Shown piece by piece: positions 51,263-62,534 of a DNA stretch of 64,000 nucleotides. The notes under the pieces were generated by a model. That model saw only the letters and a program-made list of their open reading frames with translations, did not search any database and was not told where the DNA came from. The stretch is from Lodderomyces elongisporus (lineage: Eukaryota > Ascomycota > Pichiomycetes > Serinales > Debaryomycetaceae), in assembly GCF_030384665.1 (NCBI RefSeq), contig NC_083676.1, positions 682,001 through 746,000 on the forward strand, given 5' to 3'. Both the position numbers and the translations under genes were made by a program. Position 1 is the first letter of the stretch. Every line of letters begins with the position of its first letter.

Positions 51263-52802
51263 TGTTGTTGTTGTTGTTGTCGTTGTTGTTGTAGGGTTAT
51301 TATTAGGACAGACGAGTGTATAAAAAGGATCACACTTTCTCTTTCTTTCTTTCTTTCTTTTTTTCTTTCTATCTTTCTTCTCTTGGTGTCCTTTTTTTTT
51401 TTTTCTTCATTATTATTAATAATAATAATACTAAGAGAATTGTCGCGCTAGCGGTGATTTCTCAATGGCAGTTGTAAATAAATCCAAATCAATGTTCTTG
51501 AATCTTCTGCAAGGTTTCCCAAAGGACATCACGAAGAGGTCGTGTTTATGATGACCAAAAAAATAATAAAATAAAAATACAGAAAGATGAAGAAAGGGAA
51601 CAAGAATGGGAACTGTAATAAGTGCAGTTTACCAATACAATATAATGTATCCACACAGAGATCGATACCTCCATGCCTAGGCAGTGGTGATAATCATATA
51701 TATATATATGCAACTATTATTCACTCAATTGAAACCTTTCTTTTTATCTTTGGATTGTTGCGTTTAGTATTACCAATGGATTTCGATTTAATAGAAAAAG
51801 TGGTATTGTATTTTTTTTTACGCAAGTCCTTGATTCTGTCCTTGCTTTCCATTCAGGGTTTGATCGAATTGGCTTTTGGTCAAAGACTAATTCTCTCCTT
51901 TTTATCTCTTTAGTTCTTTCCATTCCTTTTCATTCCTTTTCGTTTCTTTCCTTTTCGTTTCTTTCTCTTTTTTTTCCGATTAACAAAATCAATTTTTTTT
52001 ATTTTTTTCATTCGAAATTAAAGGATAATAGAAGACAAAAATACCCAATATGTACTCAACTCACTCCTTGAGCATGGTAATCTACCCTGTATGTTTCTCA
52101 ATCTATAAGGTTATAAATCTATTTTAATTGAAAGTGTAATTTGCAACAAATTCATGGATACGATTTTGTACCCTTTTAGATTTGGATTCAAGGTTTGAGG
52201 TAAAGGTAAAAAAAAATTGGTCACTTGAATACCAAACACAAGCGGAAGAAACGCTTCTTTCATGAATCATTCGTCACTTCCTTAGAACAAGAGAATATTG
52301 AAGTAGAGGAGAAAAGGAGTTCAGTTCAGTGAAATTAACAATATCTAAGGGTAAACGCGTTTCCTTTTTCTCTATTGTTATCCTCTTTGACCTCCCAAAA
52401 TTCAAATCTTAAGAAGTTATGGTTTGTAGATCATTCGTTTTGGTATAGTCCTGAAATTCTGCCAGGGCTTAACTGGAATTCAAAAAACAAAAAAAAAAAC
52501 ATTTAACCTTTCCCTATTCACACCTGTTCAAATTGTCTTTGTTGATTTTGATGATTTTATTGTCTTTTTTATTGTGTTTATTTTTTTTTTTTTTTACAAA
52601 AATTCGGCCTCGTCAACGTCATTAAGTTGTTTTAAATGGTTTCCACATAATAAGAGCAGCTAATTGAATGAGAGAAGGAAAATTAGTGACACGAAGTGTG
52701 AAGTAGACGAGCATTGTGGCTGTAGATCAACAAGCAAAGCAAAGACCGTTCTTTTCCTGCGTTGGCGGTAGAAATAGGTCTCCACATTTTTTTTTTACAA
52801 AT

Positions 52803-52848
52803 TTGAAATTGAAATTGAAATTGAAATTGAAATTGAAAATGAAATTGA
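52803..52848 (+). repeat. (GAAATT)n hexanucleotide tract
   Basis: Seven near-perfect GAAATT units with one GAAAAT variant, in the far upstream region of DDR48. Confidence 0.88.
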
Positions 52849-52984
52849 AACTAAAAAGCAGAAAGGTAAAACTGGAACTAAAACTAAACCAGGATTGGTT
52901 TCACAAATGATAAAACTCCTTATTCTTCCACTTCTTCTCCCCCTATTGTGTTTACTATTATTGCTCTCTTTAAGCCTTCTTTTG

Positions 52985-53017
<33 letters not shown>

Positions 53018-53132
53018 ACTCATACTTATTTAAATGCCTTCATGAAACATTAAAGTGTGGGAGACCAAACGTGAGATTGTGGTGTTGAAACTTGGGAAAA
53101 ACGCGCACGTTCTTCCTATTATGTTTCAACCC

Positions 53133-53349
53133 CCCCTAACCCACTCCACCCCCTCTTTTTTTTTTTTCTAGTTACTTATTTCTTTACATCCAGAGAACAA
53201 AAGTGGGTGTATGTGTATAAGTAGGTGCATGTACATGTATACATGTATACAAGTGAGATATCGTTATGCCCACGTTCAATAATTGGACAAGAGTACGGTC
53301 ATAACCATTGAAACAATCGGTATGTATATCTATATATATATAAACCCCT
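53133..53349 (+). promoter_or_regulatory. Cluster of STRE-type CCCCT motifs upstream of DDR48
   Basis: CCCCT occurs at 53133-53137, 53150-53154 and 53345-53349, between 319 and 103 bp before the DDR48 ATG. Yeast DDR48 is a classic stress/DNA-damage gene under Msn2/4-STRE control; the same logic is inferred here. A TATA-like TATATATATAAA is at about 53331-53344. Confidence 0.5.
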
Positions 53350-53451
53350 CAATTCCTTTCAAAAATTTTTGCAGAGAAAAAGAAAATATTTTTCAATTAC
53401 AACAAAGTAAGATTCAAACAACTTCAATAATTTCTTTTGCTATAATTAAAA

Positions 53452-54162
53452 ATGGTTTTCGGTTTTGGTAAGGACAACAACAACGACGACGACAACAACA
53501 ACAACAATAACTACGGCGGTAGAAACAACGATGATAGCAGAGGTGGTTTTGGAGACTCTAGCGACTCCGCAAGTGACAACTATGGTTCTTCCAACTACGG
53601 AAATGATAATCAAGACAGCTATGGTTCTTCCAATGATAATTTTGGCTCTTCAAATTACGGAAATCTGAATGACGATGATAATTACGGCAGTAGCGGACGT
53701 GGAGAACGTGGAGGACGTGGTGGCCGTGGCGACAACGACAATAGCTATGGCTCATCGAGAAATGACAATGATGATAATGGCGATAGTAGTTTCGGTTCAT
53801 CAAATAAACGTGGCGGAAACTCTGACAATTTTGGCTCCTCCAACAGAGGTGGAAGTGACAGTTATGGGTCAGGGTCAGACGATTTCGGCTCCTCCGGCAG
53901 AGGCGGAAATGACAACTACGGTTCAGACAACTTTGGCTCCTCGGGAAATGATTATTCTCTGAACACAAAGTCAGGACGCAAAGGGAACTCTTTTGGCAAT
54001 GACAATGACAATGACAATGACAACGACTTTGGCTCCACTTCTAATCAAAATCGTTCTGGTGGTTTCGGCAATGACGACTCTTTTGGTGGAAACAATGATG
54101 ATTCATACGGTAGAAGCAACAGAAGTGGTGGTGACTCATATGGAAACAACGACAATTATTAG
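53452..54162 (+). CDS. DDR48: Ddr48-like stress-induced flocculent-specific repeat protein
   Basis: The 236-aa protein begins MVFGFGKDNN, like the MGLFDKV start of Ddr48-type proteins, and is built of DxYGSSN, FGSSN and GGRGG repeats. The Saccharomyces protein has 'NNDSYGSSN' repeats and ends with a Tyr after Asp/Gly, as here (SYGNNDNY). Composition is almost only Gly, Asn, Asp, Ser, Tyr, Phe and Arg. Under the standard code it would have just two Leu, both CTG codons within Ser-rich repeats; in the CUG-Ser code it has none. Family knowledge: induced by DNA damage, heat, osmotic and antifungal stress in Candida, with reported ATPase/GTPase activity in yeast. Biochemistry is otherwise unclear. 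STRE motifs lie upstream. Confidence 0.85.
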   Translation: MVFGFGKDNNNDDDNNNNNNYGGRNNDDSRGGFGDSSDSASDNYGSSNYGNDNQDSYGSSNDNFGSSNYGNLNDDDNYGSSGRGERGGRGGRGDNDNSYGSSRNDNDDNGDSSFGSSNKRGGNSDNFGSSNRGGSDSYGSGSDDFGSSGRGGNDNYGSDNFGSSGNDYSLNTKSGRKGNSFGNDNDNDNDNDFGSTSNQNRSGGFGNDDSFGGNNDDSYGRSNRSGGDSYGNNDNY

Positions 54163-54506
54163 TTCTTAGATAGACATTCCTTATATGAACTTTAAGAGTA
54201 GTCTCTATTCAACTTTCTAATGTTCAATTTCACTTCTTATCTTGTATGTTCCTCATCTGGCCTCTACACAATAAAAGTAAAAATCTCTTTGTCGATGGGG
54301 AAAACATCAATTGAAATTGTTGTAAATATCTAATTCTAAAATAATGAAGTATTCCAGGCGAGCATATCCACCCAGCTATTTTTTTTTTCCTCATGTAAAA
54401 TTTGTCTTCTATAATTTTTGGAACAACACAACATAACACAGCAAAATAGAACAAAACAAAATAAAACAAAATAAAACAAAATAAAACAAAAGTAAGCAAA
54501 ACTTAG
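54163..54506. other. Convergent spacer between DDR48 and the SNF1 beta-subunit gene
   Basis: Short AT-rich 3' flanks with AAAACAAAAT repeats at 54440-54490. No further feature. Confidence 0.7.
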
Positions 54507-55991
<1,485 letters not shown>

Positions 55992-56953
55992 TTCAAAATT
56001 ACAACCTCTTGGTCCCCAGTCAAAATTTTATATGGTGTTGCAGTATTAATAGTGTTAATGGCCGTTGTTGGCAAAGTGGTAGATATATTTCAAGCGAATG
56101 TGTGTTAAGCTATAAATACGTTAGTGGTGAAAGTAATTATATAGATCAATAAAGAGCAGTGGCTGTTGAAATATTGAACTATAATAAGGTTGATGATGGT
56201 AGTGATAGTAGTGGTGGTGGTGTTAGTTATAGTGTTGTTTTGTTAGCAGGTAATCTTTGAGAGCGAGAGAAAATGTGAGAGATTTTGATTCTAAAATGTG
56301 TGTTCCTTTTCCCCGTTTCTTTTTTTGATTTTTTTCTTTTTTGTTGTTCCTCTGTTCATTTTGAACATTGACATTTATTTTTATTATTTTTATGTTTTTT
56401 ATTTTTATTTTTATTTTTTTATTTTTTTTATGTTTTTTTGGTAGACCTTATATGCCAGTTTTTTCAATTTCATTTCTCTTAGTATTCTGCTGTTCTTTTG
56501 ACACACTATAGCAGTGCCAAATACTATTTTTTTTTGCCAACGGTATCATATATAGAGTGTATACCACTCTCGTATGCACCAGGACAGATTGGGACTAGAG
56601 ATACCTTGCTTTAAAGTACGCAGCTCGTTCATTTGTTTATCTAATTATAAAACACATATACAACTGTAATTTGGATCTCCACATATTTGTTGACGTCCAC
56701 ACAATCTTCCTTATCCAGTACCTAGGACCTGTAATCAAGAGCACTCGCTTAATGAAAAAAAAACAACAACAACAAAACTGTATCTTGAATCCAACTTCCA
56801 GCATAGCCCTAAATTACATCAATCATTGAACAAGAAAATATGTTCTTTGTACATTCATTAGCATAGCTGGGTTTCCTCTTTTCTTCCTTTATTTTGTTTT
56901 GTTTTGTTTTTGTTTTTCTTTTTCGTTCTATTCCAATTTCAATGCCGTCCACA
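55992..56953. other. Promoter of the SNF1 beta-subunit gene / OST4 3' flank
   Basis: Contains TTTTTATTT repeats (56371-56440), GTGGTGG runs (56209-56225) and AT-rich DNA. No other gene was recognised; a 28-codon minus-strand ATG frame at about 56566-56655 has no known relative. Confidence 0.6.
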
Positions 56954-57079
56954 TCAATTTGTCTTTTTTGAATGCAAGTTGTTCAAGTTCGTTGAAATGG
57001 CATGGTATATTAGAATCATGATTATGGCAGCAAAGCCAAATGTCAAAGCTATTGTATTCAATTGCAGGTCCAGAATCAT
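56954..57079 (-). CDS. OST4: Ost4, mini-subunit of the oligosaccharyltransferase complex (41 aa)
   Basis: A 41-codon ATG-to-TGA frame on the minus strand. Read with CUG as Ser, it begins M-I-S-D-S-Q-L-N and continues TIALTFGFAAIIMILIYHAI. S. cerevisiae Ost4 (36 aa) begins M-I-S-D-E-Q-L-N and has 'AITFGIVMMTLIFIYHAV', so Met1-Asp4, Gln6-Asn8, the TFG and the IYHA motifs coincide. It is a single-span ER membrane protein with a short lumenal N terminus that stabilises Stt3 with Ost3/Ost6 for N-glycosylation. Residues 3 and 5 are CTG codons; residue 3 is Ser in yeast Ost4, an independent pointer to the reassigned code. It is too short for standard ORF cut-offs. It lies between RRG9 (divergent) and the SNF1 beta-subunit gene (same strand, downstream). 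Confidence 0.93.
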   Translation of the reverse strand: MILDLQLNTIALTFGFAAIIMILIYHAISTNLNNLHSKKTN

Positions 57080-57566
57080 TTGGATCAAAAATAGGAATAG
57101 TTATAGGGGTGCGGTTAAAGGTGTATTTGGTAAAGAGTGAAACCGTAAACCGGAAAGGACTTTATTTGTGTTCGTGAAGGCTGGGAAGATGTAAGTACCC
57201 TGTTTGTATATATAAATATAAATAGGAATGTATATATATATATATATATATATTGTCAAGAAAAAGGTTCTAGCCAATACAATTAATCCAATCGGGTTTA
57301 ATCAGTTGAAAAGAAAATCGGCTTGATCAGTTTTAATGAGTTTCAATCAGACTCAGTCAGTTTCAATCTCTCAATGTTTTTTTGTCTCGTCCCTAATATT
57401 CATTCGCGTCGTGAACCCAGATCTTTGCACACTTTTTGCACGACTTAGGAAGCCGCATATTCACCTCATCACCTGAACTAGGCAATCTACAGATCTGGAC
57501 TGGACTAAACCAGACTAAGACTTAATCCATCATTCATATCACAAATACTTACTTATTTACAACACG
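57080..57566. other. Shared OST4-RRG9 divergent promoter
   Basis: 487 bp with a TA tract at 57233-57252 and imperfect TTTCAATCAG repeats (57335-57370). A 46-codon plus-strand frame near 57338 is not recognisable. The same DNA should drive OST4 (leftward) and RRG9 (rightward). Confidence 0.65.
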
Positions 57567-58565
57567 ATGCTCTCACAGTGTTTCAGAAGTAGCTTAGCTA
57601 AGCACTGCTTTGTTGCTAAAAACCAAGCTCTGCATGGAAAGTTTGTCAATAGTATAATGTGTTTATCAAGCAGCAGCAGTAATAGCGGCAGCAGCAACAG
57701 CAACAGTAATAGCGGCAGCAGCAACAGCAACATCAGATACAACGATAACTATAGAAGTAATGATGATGGTACAAACTTTGAAGAACTGCAGCTTCCGTCC
57801 GCGTTAAAATCAGAAACAGAAAGCTTAAATGGGAAAGGAAAGAACAAATTATCTAAGCGGCCCCAAACTCTTTTAGAGGCATTAATAGAGTCTCATGGCA
57901 CTCTACCGGAGGAAGTGGATGAACCTAAAATTACAAGAAACGTGGCTTCCGAATCAGCAACATCAGCAACATCAGCAACATCAGCAACATCAGCAACATC
58001 AGCAACATCAGCAACATCAGCAACATCAGCAACATCAGCAACATCAGCAACATCAACAACATCTACAACAACCATAATAACGACCACAGCGACGGTTCCT
58101 GTAGAGAATAACGTCTCAACGCCGTATTGGGTGAAACGTGAACTAACAATGAAAGCCAAGCACTCTCAATGGAATCCTAAGAAGAAACTTAGTCGAGAAG
58201 ATATGCTAAAACTTAGAGAGCTCAAAGAAAACTTTCCACATTACAAAACGGTTGAATTGGCCGAGCTATTTCGTGTATCACCCGAAGCAGTGCGGAGAAT
58301 TTTGAAAAGCAATTGGGTGCCTAATGATATTGATGAAGACCGCATAATAGCTCGTAGAGAAAAACAGAAACAGAAACGACAACAGGAAATACAATTAAAG
58401 AAACTAGAGTTCATATCTAATCGTGGGAAAAAAAATGTCTCTTCACGCCCACAACAGCGACAACAACAACAACCTAAACAGCAGCAGCGACAGAGATCTA
58501 AAGTCGGTTATAAAAATGGGTTTGCATTTAACGAAAAGTATGGTGGATTAGGAAACAAATTTTAA
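57567..58565 (+). CDS. RRG9: Rrg9-like mitochondrial protein (neugrin family, required for respiratory growth)
   Basis: The 332-aa protein starts with a basic, Ser/Cys-rich presequence (MLSQCFRSSLAKHCFVAKNQ), consistent with mitochondrial import. The conserved neugrin/Rrg9 core is at ~190-255: PYWVKRELTMKAKHSQWNPK, KLSREDMLKLRELKENFPHY, then FRVSPEAVRRILKSNW. It ends in a Gln/Arg-rich tail. Between presequence and core is a Ser-Ala-Thr repeat encoded by a 9-bp tandem array. S. cerevisiae Rrg9 (214 aa) is needed for mtDNA maintenance and respiratory growth; animal neugrin acts in mitoribosome RNA biology. The extra length here is low-complexity insert. Confidence 0.9.
   Translation: MLSQCFRSSLAKHCFVAKNQALHGKFVNSIMCLSSSSSNSGSSNSNSNSGSSNSNIRYNDNYRSNDDGTNFEELQLPSALKSETESLNGKGKNKLSKRPQTLLEALIESHGTLPEEVDEPKITRNVASESATSATSATSATSATSATSATSATSATSATSATSTTSTTTIITTTATVPVENNVSTPYWVKRELTMKAKHSQWNPKKKLSREDMLKLRELKENFPHYKTVELAELFRVSPEAVRRILKSNWVPNDIDEDRIIARREKQKQKRQQEIQLKKLEFISNRGKKNVSSRPQQRQQQQPKQQQRQRSKVGYKNGFAFNEKYGGLGNKF
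57954..58052 (+). repeat. Coding (TCAGCAACA)11 nonanucleotide array (Ser-Ala-Thr) in RRG9
   Basis: Eleven perfect copies in frame, followed by TCAACAACA and TCTACAACA variants. Perfect identity between copies implies recent slippage or unequal exchange. Confidence 0.93.
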
Positions 58566-58589
58566 AAAGGTTTATGCAGGCAATCGACG

Positions 58590-60581
58590 TCATTTTTTTC
58601 GTTTATTTGAATCCAAATTTGCCGTATTTGACTGTGACGTGTGTCCTGATGCTTGTGCTTGTGTTTGTGCAGGTGCTTTCCTCTTCTTCTTTGGATCCTC
58701 TGCGTTCACGGTTTTTGGAGAGGGAGATGAAACATTTGCTGACGAGTCGTGTATACCTCTTGAGCTGATCAATCCGTCACGGCCATTTTTTGCTTCTTGC
58801 TTTGGTCCATTGGCAAGGTTTGTCCGGTCTTTCGATAAGGCTTCTGCGTTTGTTTGCGCACCTTGTTCCATACCCAAATTACTATTGATATTTCCCCTCG
58901 CCGCAGAGAAAACACCTCCTTTTGACTGCGTCATCAATGAAGATTGCATATTTTGCACCAACAGTTTTAATGCTGTCTCGGGTTGAGGTACTTTACTTTG
59001 CTGACTGAACTCAATAAGCTGACTCATTGTTGATAGAATACTACCAAGCTGTAGTGTTCGTCCTGCATCTCTTGTTAAACCAGCAGTGCTTGCATTTTGT
59101 CGCGCTCGGGACTTGTTATATAGCTCTTTTATCAGCACTGCCTTGCTCTCCAAGGGTCGTTTAAAGTTGATAAAGCTTTCGTATGTGGCACAATCCACAT
59201 CCATCCATTCTATTCGCAAATCTCTACCAACAAGGATTTTAACATTCCCATCAATCATCGATATTGTATCGTCGTCATAAGTAAACTGTAGATTAAATCT
59301 GGCGACAATAAAGATTGAGCCATTGTCCAAAACTTGGTGTCGTAAAGTACTCAAATTCACCCTCGCATGTTTTGTTCCACTATCAGAAGCACACTTTGAG
59401 AAGAAAAATGGCGCTGCAATTAGCGTGAGTTTAAAACTTGCCCCGTCTTCATTTGTGCTGGTATTCAGATTCTGCTTTAGAAAATCAAAATTCAAGCCAG
59501 TACACAGTTCCATCGACATGTCATTGTTCAAAACGATCTTTCCAAAGTTCAACTTGATCGCAGCTGAAGGTGCAAAATATGCAGGTGCTAAGAGGTTCCA
59601 GAAATCAACTCTTTTAAGGTTGCTCAGCATTTCGTTGGAAACAAAATCTATCAACTCTAAAACTCGCAAAACAGCAGCATTACCCAAATTTCGTTTAAAA
59701 ATTCTCACATTTAATTCCTGCTGTGATTGGGCAGGCCCAGGAAGCAAGTTTGTTGTCGCAGTAGCAGCAGTAGCAGCAGCAGCAGAAGGGGGAGGATTTG
59801 GTGGTGGTGGTACCGCTCCGGGCGGTAGTGCTTGTCTAACAACAGGATTCGATACCTGCTGAGGAATCGAGATTGGCATACCCACAGTGGGCGCCATTTG
59901 AGGATTTGAAAAACCTCCCTGAGTGAATTGGTTTACTGGAAGACCCATTGGCGGAGTGTTGATACTCCTTGTTTGTTGATTAACATCCCCTACGCCACGG
60001 GTGCCGGAATGTGCAAACTGCAGCGCATGCTGTGCAGGTGTCTGCAACATTTCACCTGTATCAGTACCAGAATTTACAGGTGCACCAGTCGCGTTTTCCA
60101 TAATGGAGGAATTACCATTCATGTTGGGATATAATCCTTTCTTAGGTATTGTATGAACACTATTTGACGGTGACCCACTATAAAGTGCATTCCGTTGTAG
60201 ACTAGGCCTACCGTTATGAATATTATCTTGTTGCGAGCCATCCAGAAATGTTAGCGGTTGTTGCGGTTGTTGCAGTTGTTGGTGCTGTTGGTGTTGTTGG
60301 TGGAGTTGTTGAAGCTGCTGCTGCTGCTGATGTTGTTGCGAAAATTGTTGTTGATGTTGTTGATTTGGTTGTTGTTGCGAAAATTGTTGTTGGTGTTGTT
60401 GATTTGGTTGTGAGGAAGGCGGTGGTGGTGGTAGTGGTGGGTTTGGATGAGATTGAGGATGAGGATGAGGTTGAGGTTGAGGATGAGGATGAGGATGAGG
60501 TTGAGGTTGAGGATGAGGATGAGGTTGTTGCTGCATCATTTGTCCAGATTGTGGCTGAAACACTGCAGATGTCCCGTTCAT
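58590..60581 (-). CDS. MFG1: Mfg1-like LIM-domain-binding (LDB/SEUSS-type) transcriptional adaptor
   Basis: The 663-aa protein has an N-terminal ~170-residue Gln/His/Pro-rich region (HPHPQPQ repeats, then PPPPP and QQHQQQ runs). The LIM-binding core follows at ~295-500: RVLELIDFVSNEML, DFWNLLAPAYFAPSAAIKLN, FKLTLIAAPFFF, then VGRDLRIEWMDVDCATYESF. This order (dimerising helix, FW-x-x-x-YF motif, beta core) is that of the fungal LDB proteins Mfg1/PtaB. Family knowledge: C. albicans Mfg1 forms a complex with Flo8 and Mss11 that drives filamentation and invasive growth. The C-terminal half is disordered and ends with a basic NLS-like DSNKRKK. The assignment is by motif order; whether this species filaments by the same circuit is unknown. 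Confidence 0.7.
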   Translation of the reverse strand: MNGTSAVFQPQSGQMMQQQPHPHPQPQPHPHPHPQPQPHPHPQSHPNPPLPPPPPSSQPNQQHQQQFSQQQPNQQHQQQFSQQHQQQQQLQQLHQQHQQHQQLQQPQQPLTFLDGSQQDNIHNGRPSLQRNALYSGSPSNSVHTIPKKGLYPNMNGNSSIMENATGAPVNSGTDTGEMLQTPAQHALQFAHSGTRGVGDVNQQTRSINTPPMGLPVNQFTQGGFSNPQMAPTVGMPISIPQQVSNPVVRQALPPGAVPPPPNPPPSAAAATAATATTNLLPGPAQSQQELNVRIFKRNLGNAAVLRVLELIDFVSNEMLSNLKRVDFWNLLAPAYFAPSAAIKLNFGKIVLNNDMSMELCTGLNFDFLKQNLNTSTNEDGASFKLTLIAAPFFFSKCASDSGTKHARVNLSTLRHQVLDNGSIFIVARFNLQFTYDDDTISMIDGNVKILVGRDLRIEWMDVDCATYESFINFKRPLESKAVLIKELYNKSRARQNASTAGLTRDAGRTLQLGSILSTMSQLIEFSQQSKVPQPETALKLLVQNMQSSLMTQSKGGVFSAARGNINSNLGMEQGAQTNAEALSKDRTNLANGPKQEAKNGRDGLISSRGIHDSSANVSSPSPKTVNAEDPKKKRKAPAQTQAQASGHTSQSNTANLDSNKRKK
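60254..60400 (-). repeat. Coding Gln/His-rich repeats in the MFG1-like gene
   Basis: TTGTTG/TGTTGG-type units encode QQHQQ blocks. Next to it (60454-60530) GGATGAGGATGAGGTTGA units encode HPHPQPQ. All are in frame. Confidence 0.85.
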
Positions 60582-61403
60582 CCCGGATAAGTTAAGCGGA
60601 ATTGAAAATAATCGTTTTTGTAAACAGGTTCTTGAAATTTAAATTGGAAAATTTACTAGCGAATTGACCAAGTGCTTTGTGAGATACAATTTAAACGTGT
60701 TTTTCTTTTGGAAACCAAAGCAAGCTCTGAACAATTGTCTCTTCAGCCAATTTGTTGTATTTTTCTTCTTCTTTTTGTTTTTGTTTTTGTTTTTGTTTTT
60801 GTTTTCTTTAATTTTTTTGTTTCTGCTTTTTTTTTCTATTCTCAAAATTTGGTTCTTGTTCAATGAGAAGTTCACTGGGCTTAACAGAACTTGGTTGTAG
60901 TCGATGCTGGTGTGTGTATTTATCAGTTTGTATACAATATTGAAGAGTCGGACCAGAGATTTGTGTAAAGTCGAGAATTTTAATTTTGTGTCATATGCTT
61001 TTTTTTTTTGGCACTTGTCACTGAAGGGACCTTCCTAACAAGCCAGGAGAGAAATAGAGAAAGAGAGAAAGAGCGAAAGAGATACAAAGAGAAAGTGGTA
61101 GTAATAGGAGACAGAGGTGGAGGAGGAGAGAAGGAACAGAAGAAGAAATTTAAATTGGGGTAAACCCAAATAATAATTCAGGAAAAAAGACTTTTGATGA
61201 ATCAATATAACCACCAAAGAACTAAGTTAATCAGATGAGAGTATTTCACTTTGAACCTCATTTGCGAACCAAATGATAGAGCATCAAATAAAATAGAAAT
61301 ACGAGTTTTACAAAGAAAGAATCAACTAAGCAAACGAGAAAATGAAAAATACGAAAAAAAAAAAGAAAAAAAAAAACAAACTGACCAAAACACTGTACTC
61401 AAT
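60582..61403. other. Promoter of the MFG1-like gene / IES2 3' flank
   Basis: Contains TTTTTG repeats (60775-60803), a GA-rich tract (61048-61100) and A-runs (61345-61378). No gene seen. Confidence 0.65.
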
Positions 61404-62534
61404 TTACTTGTAAGCTATAATGGAATTGCCTTGTAGCGTTGTTGTGTTGTTAACATATCTGATCAAGGCTGGATGTTCCAACATGGGTCTTCGATTCTTA
61501 CGGAACATACTCAATTCCTCCTCTTGGGTGCCTTCCCCGTTATCATCTTTAATAATTTCTCGAGACTTGGTGGCTCTCCGTTTGAGCAATTTGTTAAGCG
61601 TGTCTCGTTTCTCCTCTTCCAAAACTTTATTCTTGTAATCTAGCCGCTTTCTCGCATTCTCGGCCTTTCTCAACGCAACCTCTTCTTCTGTCTCTTCTTC
61701 CTTTTCTGTCTTGCTCTTTGGTTTCTTCCCGCTTTCATCAAGCTCAAACAATGGGGTACCGGACTCTTCTGCTGTTAACCTCGCCCGTTGCCGCTCCGTG
61801 AGCTTGGTTATATCATCTATACCTCCAGGATTATATTCTTCCTCTTCCTCGTCAGTTAAAAGCAATTCTGGGTCTATATCTCGACGTTGCAGTTGCACTG
61901 GTTTTGATGCTCTCGTGGCTACTACTTTAGCCCTCTTTGGTTTTGATGCTGGTTTCTCTTCGATATATTTCTCCTCAAAATCATCGGTCTCATCTTGATA
62001 ATAATTGACTTGTCGCTTACGGGTTTGGCGTTTCCCTTCGTCGTGCGTGGGCACGCTTTGAGCTGATGATTGAGCAATCTCCTCCTTTGGGTTTTGCTTG
62101 GGAGGTTTGATCGTGATCTTAATAGATCTAGAAGGTTGTTTATCTTTAATGTTTTGTTTTGTCTTCGTACCTTCAGAAAGACTACCACCACGAACACCAC
62201 GATTACCTCCGTCATTTTCGTCACTGTCTTCATCATAGTCCACTGCATCGCCTATGCCAAAATTCTCGGTCCCAGATTCGGCTCCAAATTCACTGTCATT
62301 TTGATCGACTTCATCCAAGTCAAAATCGTCATCACCCTCCTCCGCTTCTTCTTCTTCTGCTTCATCCTCCTCCTCTTCTTCTTCTTCTTCTTCTTCTTCG
62401 TCCTCTTCTTCGTTATCCTCTTCTCCTCCATCTTCACTCTCCAAATAGATTTCCTTTGGTGCAAGGTCCTCCTCTTCCTGTACACTTAAGGAAGAATCCT
62501 CATCTTCACTATCAATAACCCGTCTCTTTGCCAT
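61404..62534 (-). CDS. IES2: Ies2-like subunit of the INO80 chromatin-remodelling complex
   Basis: The 376-aa protein (S. cerevisiae Ies2: 320 aa) has an acidic N-terminal half with an Asp/Glu run of ~30. The conserved PAPA-1-like block is at ~250-340: ITKLTERQRARLTAEESGTP, LFELDE, then EEVALRKAENARKRLDYKNK and LNKLLKRR. Family knowledge: Ies2 binds the Ino80 RecA lobes and is needed for nucleosome sliding and Rvb assembly. The C-terminal zinc HIT finger seen in INO80B homologues is absent, as in yeast Ies2; the last segment (HPALIRYVNNTTTL) is compact and probably conserved. The first ATG is used. Confidence 0.88.
   Translation of the reverse strand: MAKRRVIDSEDEDSSLSVQEEEDLAPKEIYLESEDGGEEDNEEEDEEEEEEEEEEEDEAEEEEAEEGDDDFDLDEVDQNDSEFGAESGTENFGIGDAVDYDEDSDENDGGNRGVRGGSLSEGTKTKQNIKDKQPSRSIKITIKPPKQNPKEEIAQSSAQSVPTHDEGKRQTRKRQVNYYQDETDDFEEKYIEEKPASKPKRAKVVATRASKPVQLQRRDIDPELLLTDEEEEEYNPGGIDDITKLTERQRARLTAEESGTPLFELDESGKKPKSKTEKEEETEEEVALRKAENARKRLDYKNKVLEEEKRDTLNKLLKRRATKSREIIKDDNGEGTQEEELSMFRKNRRPMLEHPALIRYVNNTTTLQGNSIIAYK

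Larger units (their letters stand above)
51263..53451. other. 2.2 kb divergent region between CCT2 and DDR48
   Basis: Contains TTG repeats directly upstream of the CCT2 ATG (51263-51294), CTTT tetranucleotides (51338-51376), an ACGCGT at 52355-52360, the GAAATT hexamer tract (52803-52848), a (CA)n run (52985-53010) and several STRE motifs before DDR48 (listed). Weak ORFs (51431-51529 minus, 51587-51913 plus, about 52130-52280 minus) have no recognised relatives and are not called. Confidence 0.55.

Noticed and set aside
53321..53374. Possible 5'-UTR intron ahead of DDR48 (GTATGT ... TTTGCAG)
   Set aside because: No TACTAAC branch site and only 54 nt; it would be too short for a typical yeast intron.
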